Positions 63,950 to 64,000 of a stretch of DNA of 64,000 nt are shown in pieces. A program made the position numbers and the translations under genes. Under the pieces are notes generated by a model. The model was not told the DNA's origin and did not search any database. It was given only the letters and a program-made list of their open reading frames with translations. Source of the DNA: Knoellia sp031844405 (lineage in GTDB: Bacteria; Actinomycetota; Actinomycetes; Actinomycetales; Dermatophilaceae); NCBI GenBank assembly GCA_031844405.1, contig JAUZVC010000002.1:434001-498000 (forward strand), written 5' to 3'. The stretch's first letter is position 1; the number at the start of each line of letters is the position of its first letter.

Positions 63950-64000
63950 TCAGGCGGGGTGGACGGCATACCGGAGGCGGACGAGGTCCGAGCCCTCCCA
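63950..64000 (-). CDS. Possible 3' end of a minus-strand gene (cut by window)
   Basis: Sixteen sense codons (WEGSDLVRLRYAVHPA) followed by TGA read in from the window edge on the minus strand. Codon use fits the genome, a TAT codon lies within a GTATGCC word as in other genes here, and a bidirectional terminator separates it from the convergent amylase gene. Too short to name a family. Confidence 0.4.
   Translation of the reverse strand, partial: WEGSDLVRLRYAVHPA

Noticed and set aside
63817..64000. CRISPR-like repeat at the window end
   Set aside because: It is a single inverted repeat with one loop, not a series of direct repeats with spacers.

Overview
The window is chromosomal DNA of a high-G+C actinobacterium. 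Supporting signs are third-position G/C codons, many GTG and TTG starts, a complete actinobacterial Mce lipid-import operon, zinc-binding S14 (rpsZ) and L36, and the actinobacterial order of the rpoBC, str, S10/spc/alpha ribosomal clusters. The mixture (mce genes next to rplJ, mutA/mutB/meaB, a GH65 phosphorylase next to rplQ, and an abundant GTATGCC word) fits a Micrococcales-like genus such as those of Intrasporangiaceae. That placement is inference. I saw no tRNA, rRNA, CRISPR array, insertion sequence or prophage.

Layout. 1-10.5 kb: an mce operon (yrbEA partial, yrbEB, mceA-F, two Mce-associated membrane proteins) and a LppX/LprG-like lipoprotein, mostly joined by ATGA or GTGA overlaps. 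10.5-19.8 kb: rplJ-rplL, then rpoB-rpoC. 19.9-25.4 kb: a GNAT acetyltransferase, then rpsL-rpsG-fusA-tuf. 25.5-27.3 kb: a secreted protein of unknown function and a YihY/BrkB membrane protein. 27.4-37.8 kb: the S10 and spc clusters from rpsJ to rplO without an inserted gene. 37.9-42.0 kb: secY-adk, then DinB (minus strand), an FMN reductase-like protein and map. 42.1-50.9 kb: an accessory block between map and infA with a luciferase-like oxidoreductase, two DHFR/RibD-fold reductases (minus), the methylmalonyl-CoA mutase genes mutA-mutB with meaB, and a CPBP membrane protease (minus). 51.0-55.1 kb: infA-rpmJ-rpsM-rpsK-rpsD-rpoA-rplQ. 55.2-58.5 kb: a beta-phosphoglucomutase/GH65 pair. 58.4-60.6 kb: DUF2087 (minus), truA and DUF2993 (minus). 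60.7-63.8 kb: a secreted GH13 glucan hydrolase with three X25-like modules. The last bases may hold the 3' end of a minus-strand gene.

How it works together. Most genes belong to the translation, transcription and secretion core. Four ribosomal transcription units (rplJ, rpsL, rpsJ, infA) share a promoter of the form CGATTTGGT-N18-TANNNT, which suggests common control. Strong hairpins separate rpoB from rpoC, rpsG from fusA, rplO from secY and rpsD from rpoA. The extracellular glucan hydrolase, GH65 phosphorylase and beta-phosphoglucomutase make a plausible alpha-glucan to glucose-6-phosphate route. MutA/MutB with the MeaB chaperone interconvert methylmalonyl-CoA and succinyl-CoA.

Most notable observations: a 7-base word (GTATGCC/GGCATAC) seen 41 times, dense between genes, often as inverted pairs, and accounting for many of the rare TAT and GCA codons in genes; ribosomal protein L4 with an extra C-terminal domain; the shared ribosomal promoter; and a promoter whose -35 element lies in the loop of an upstream terminator-like hairpin.
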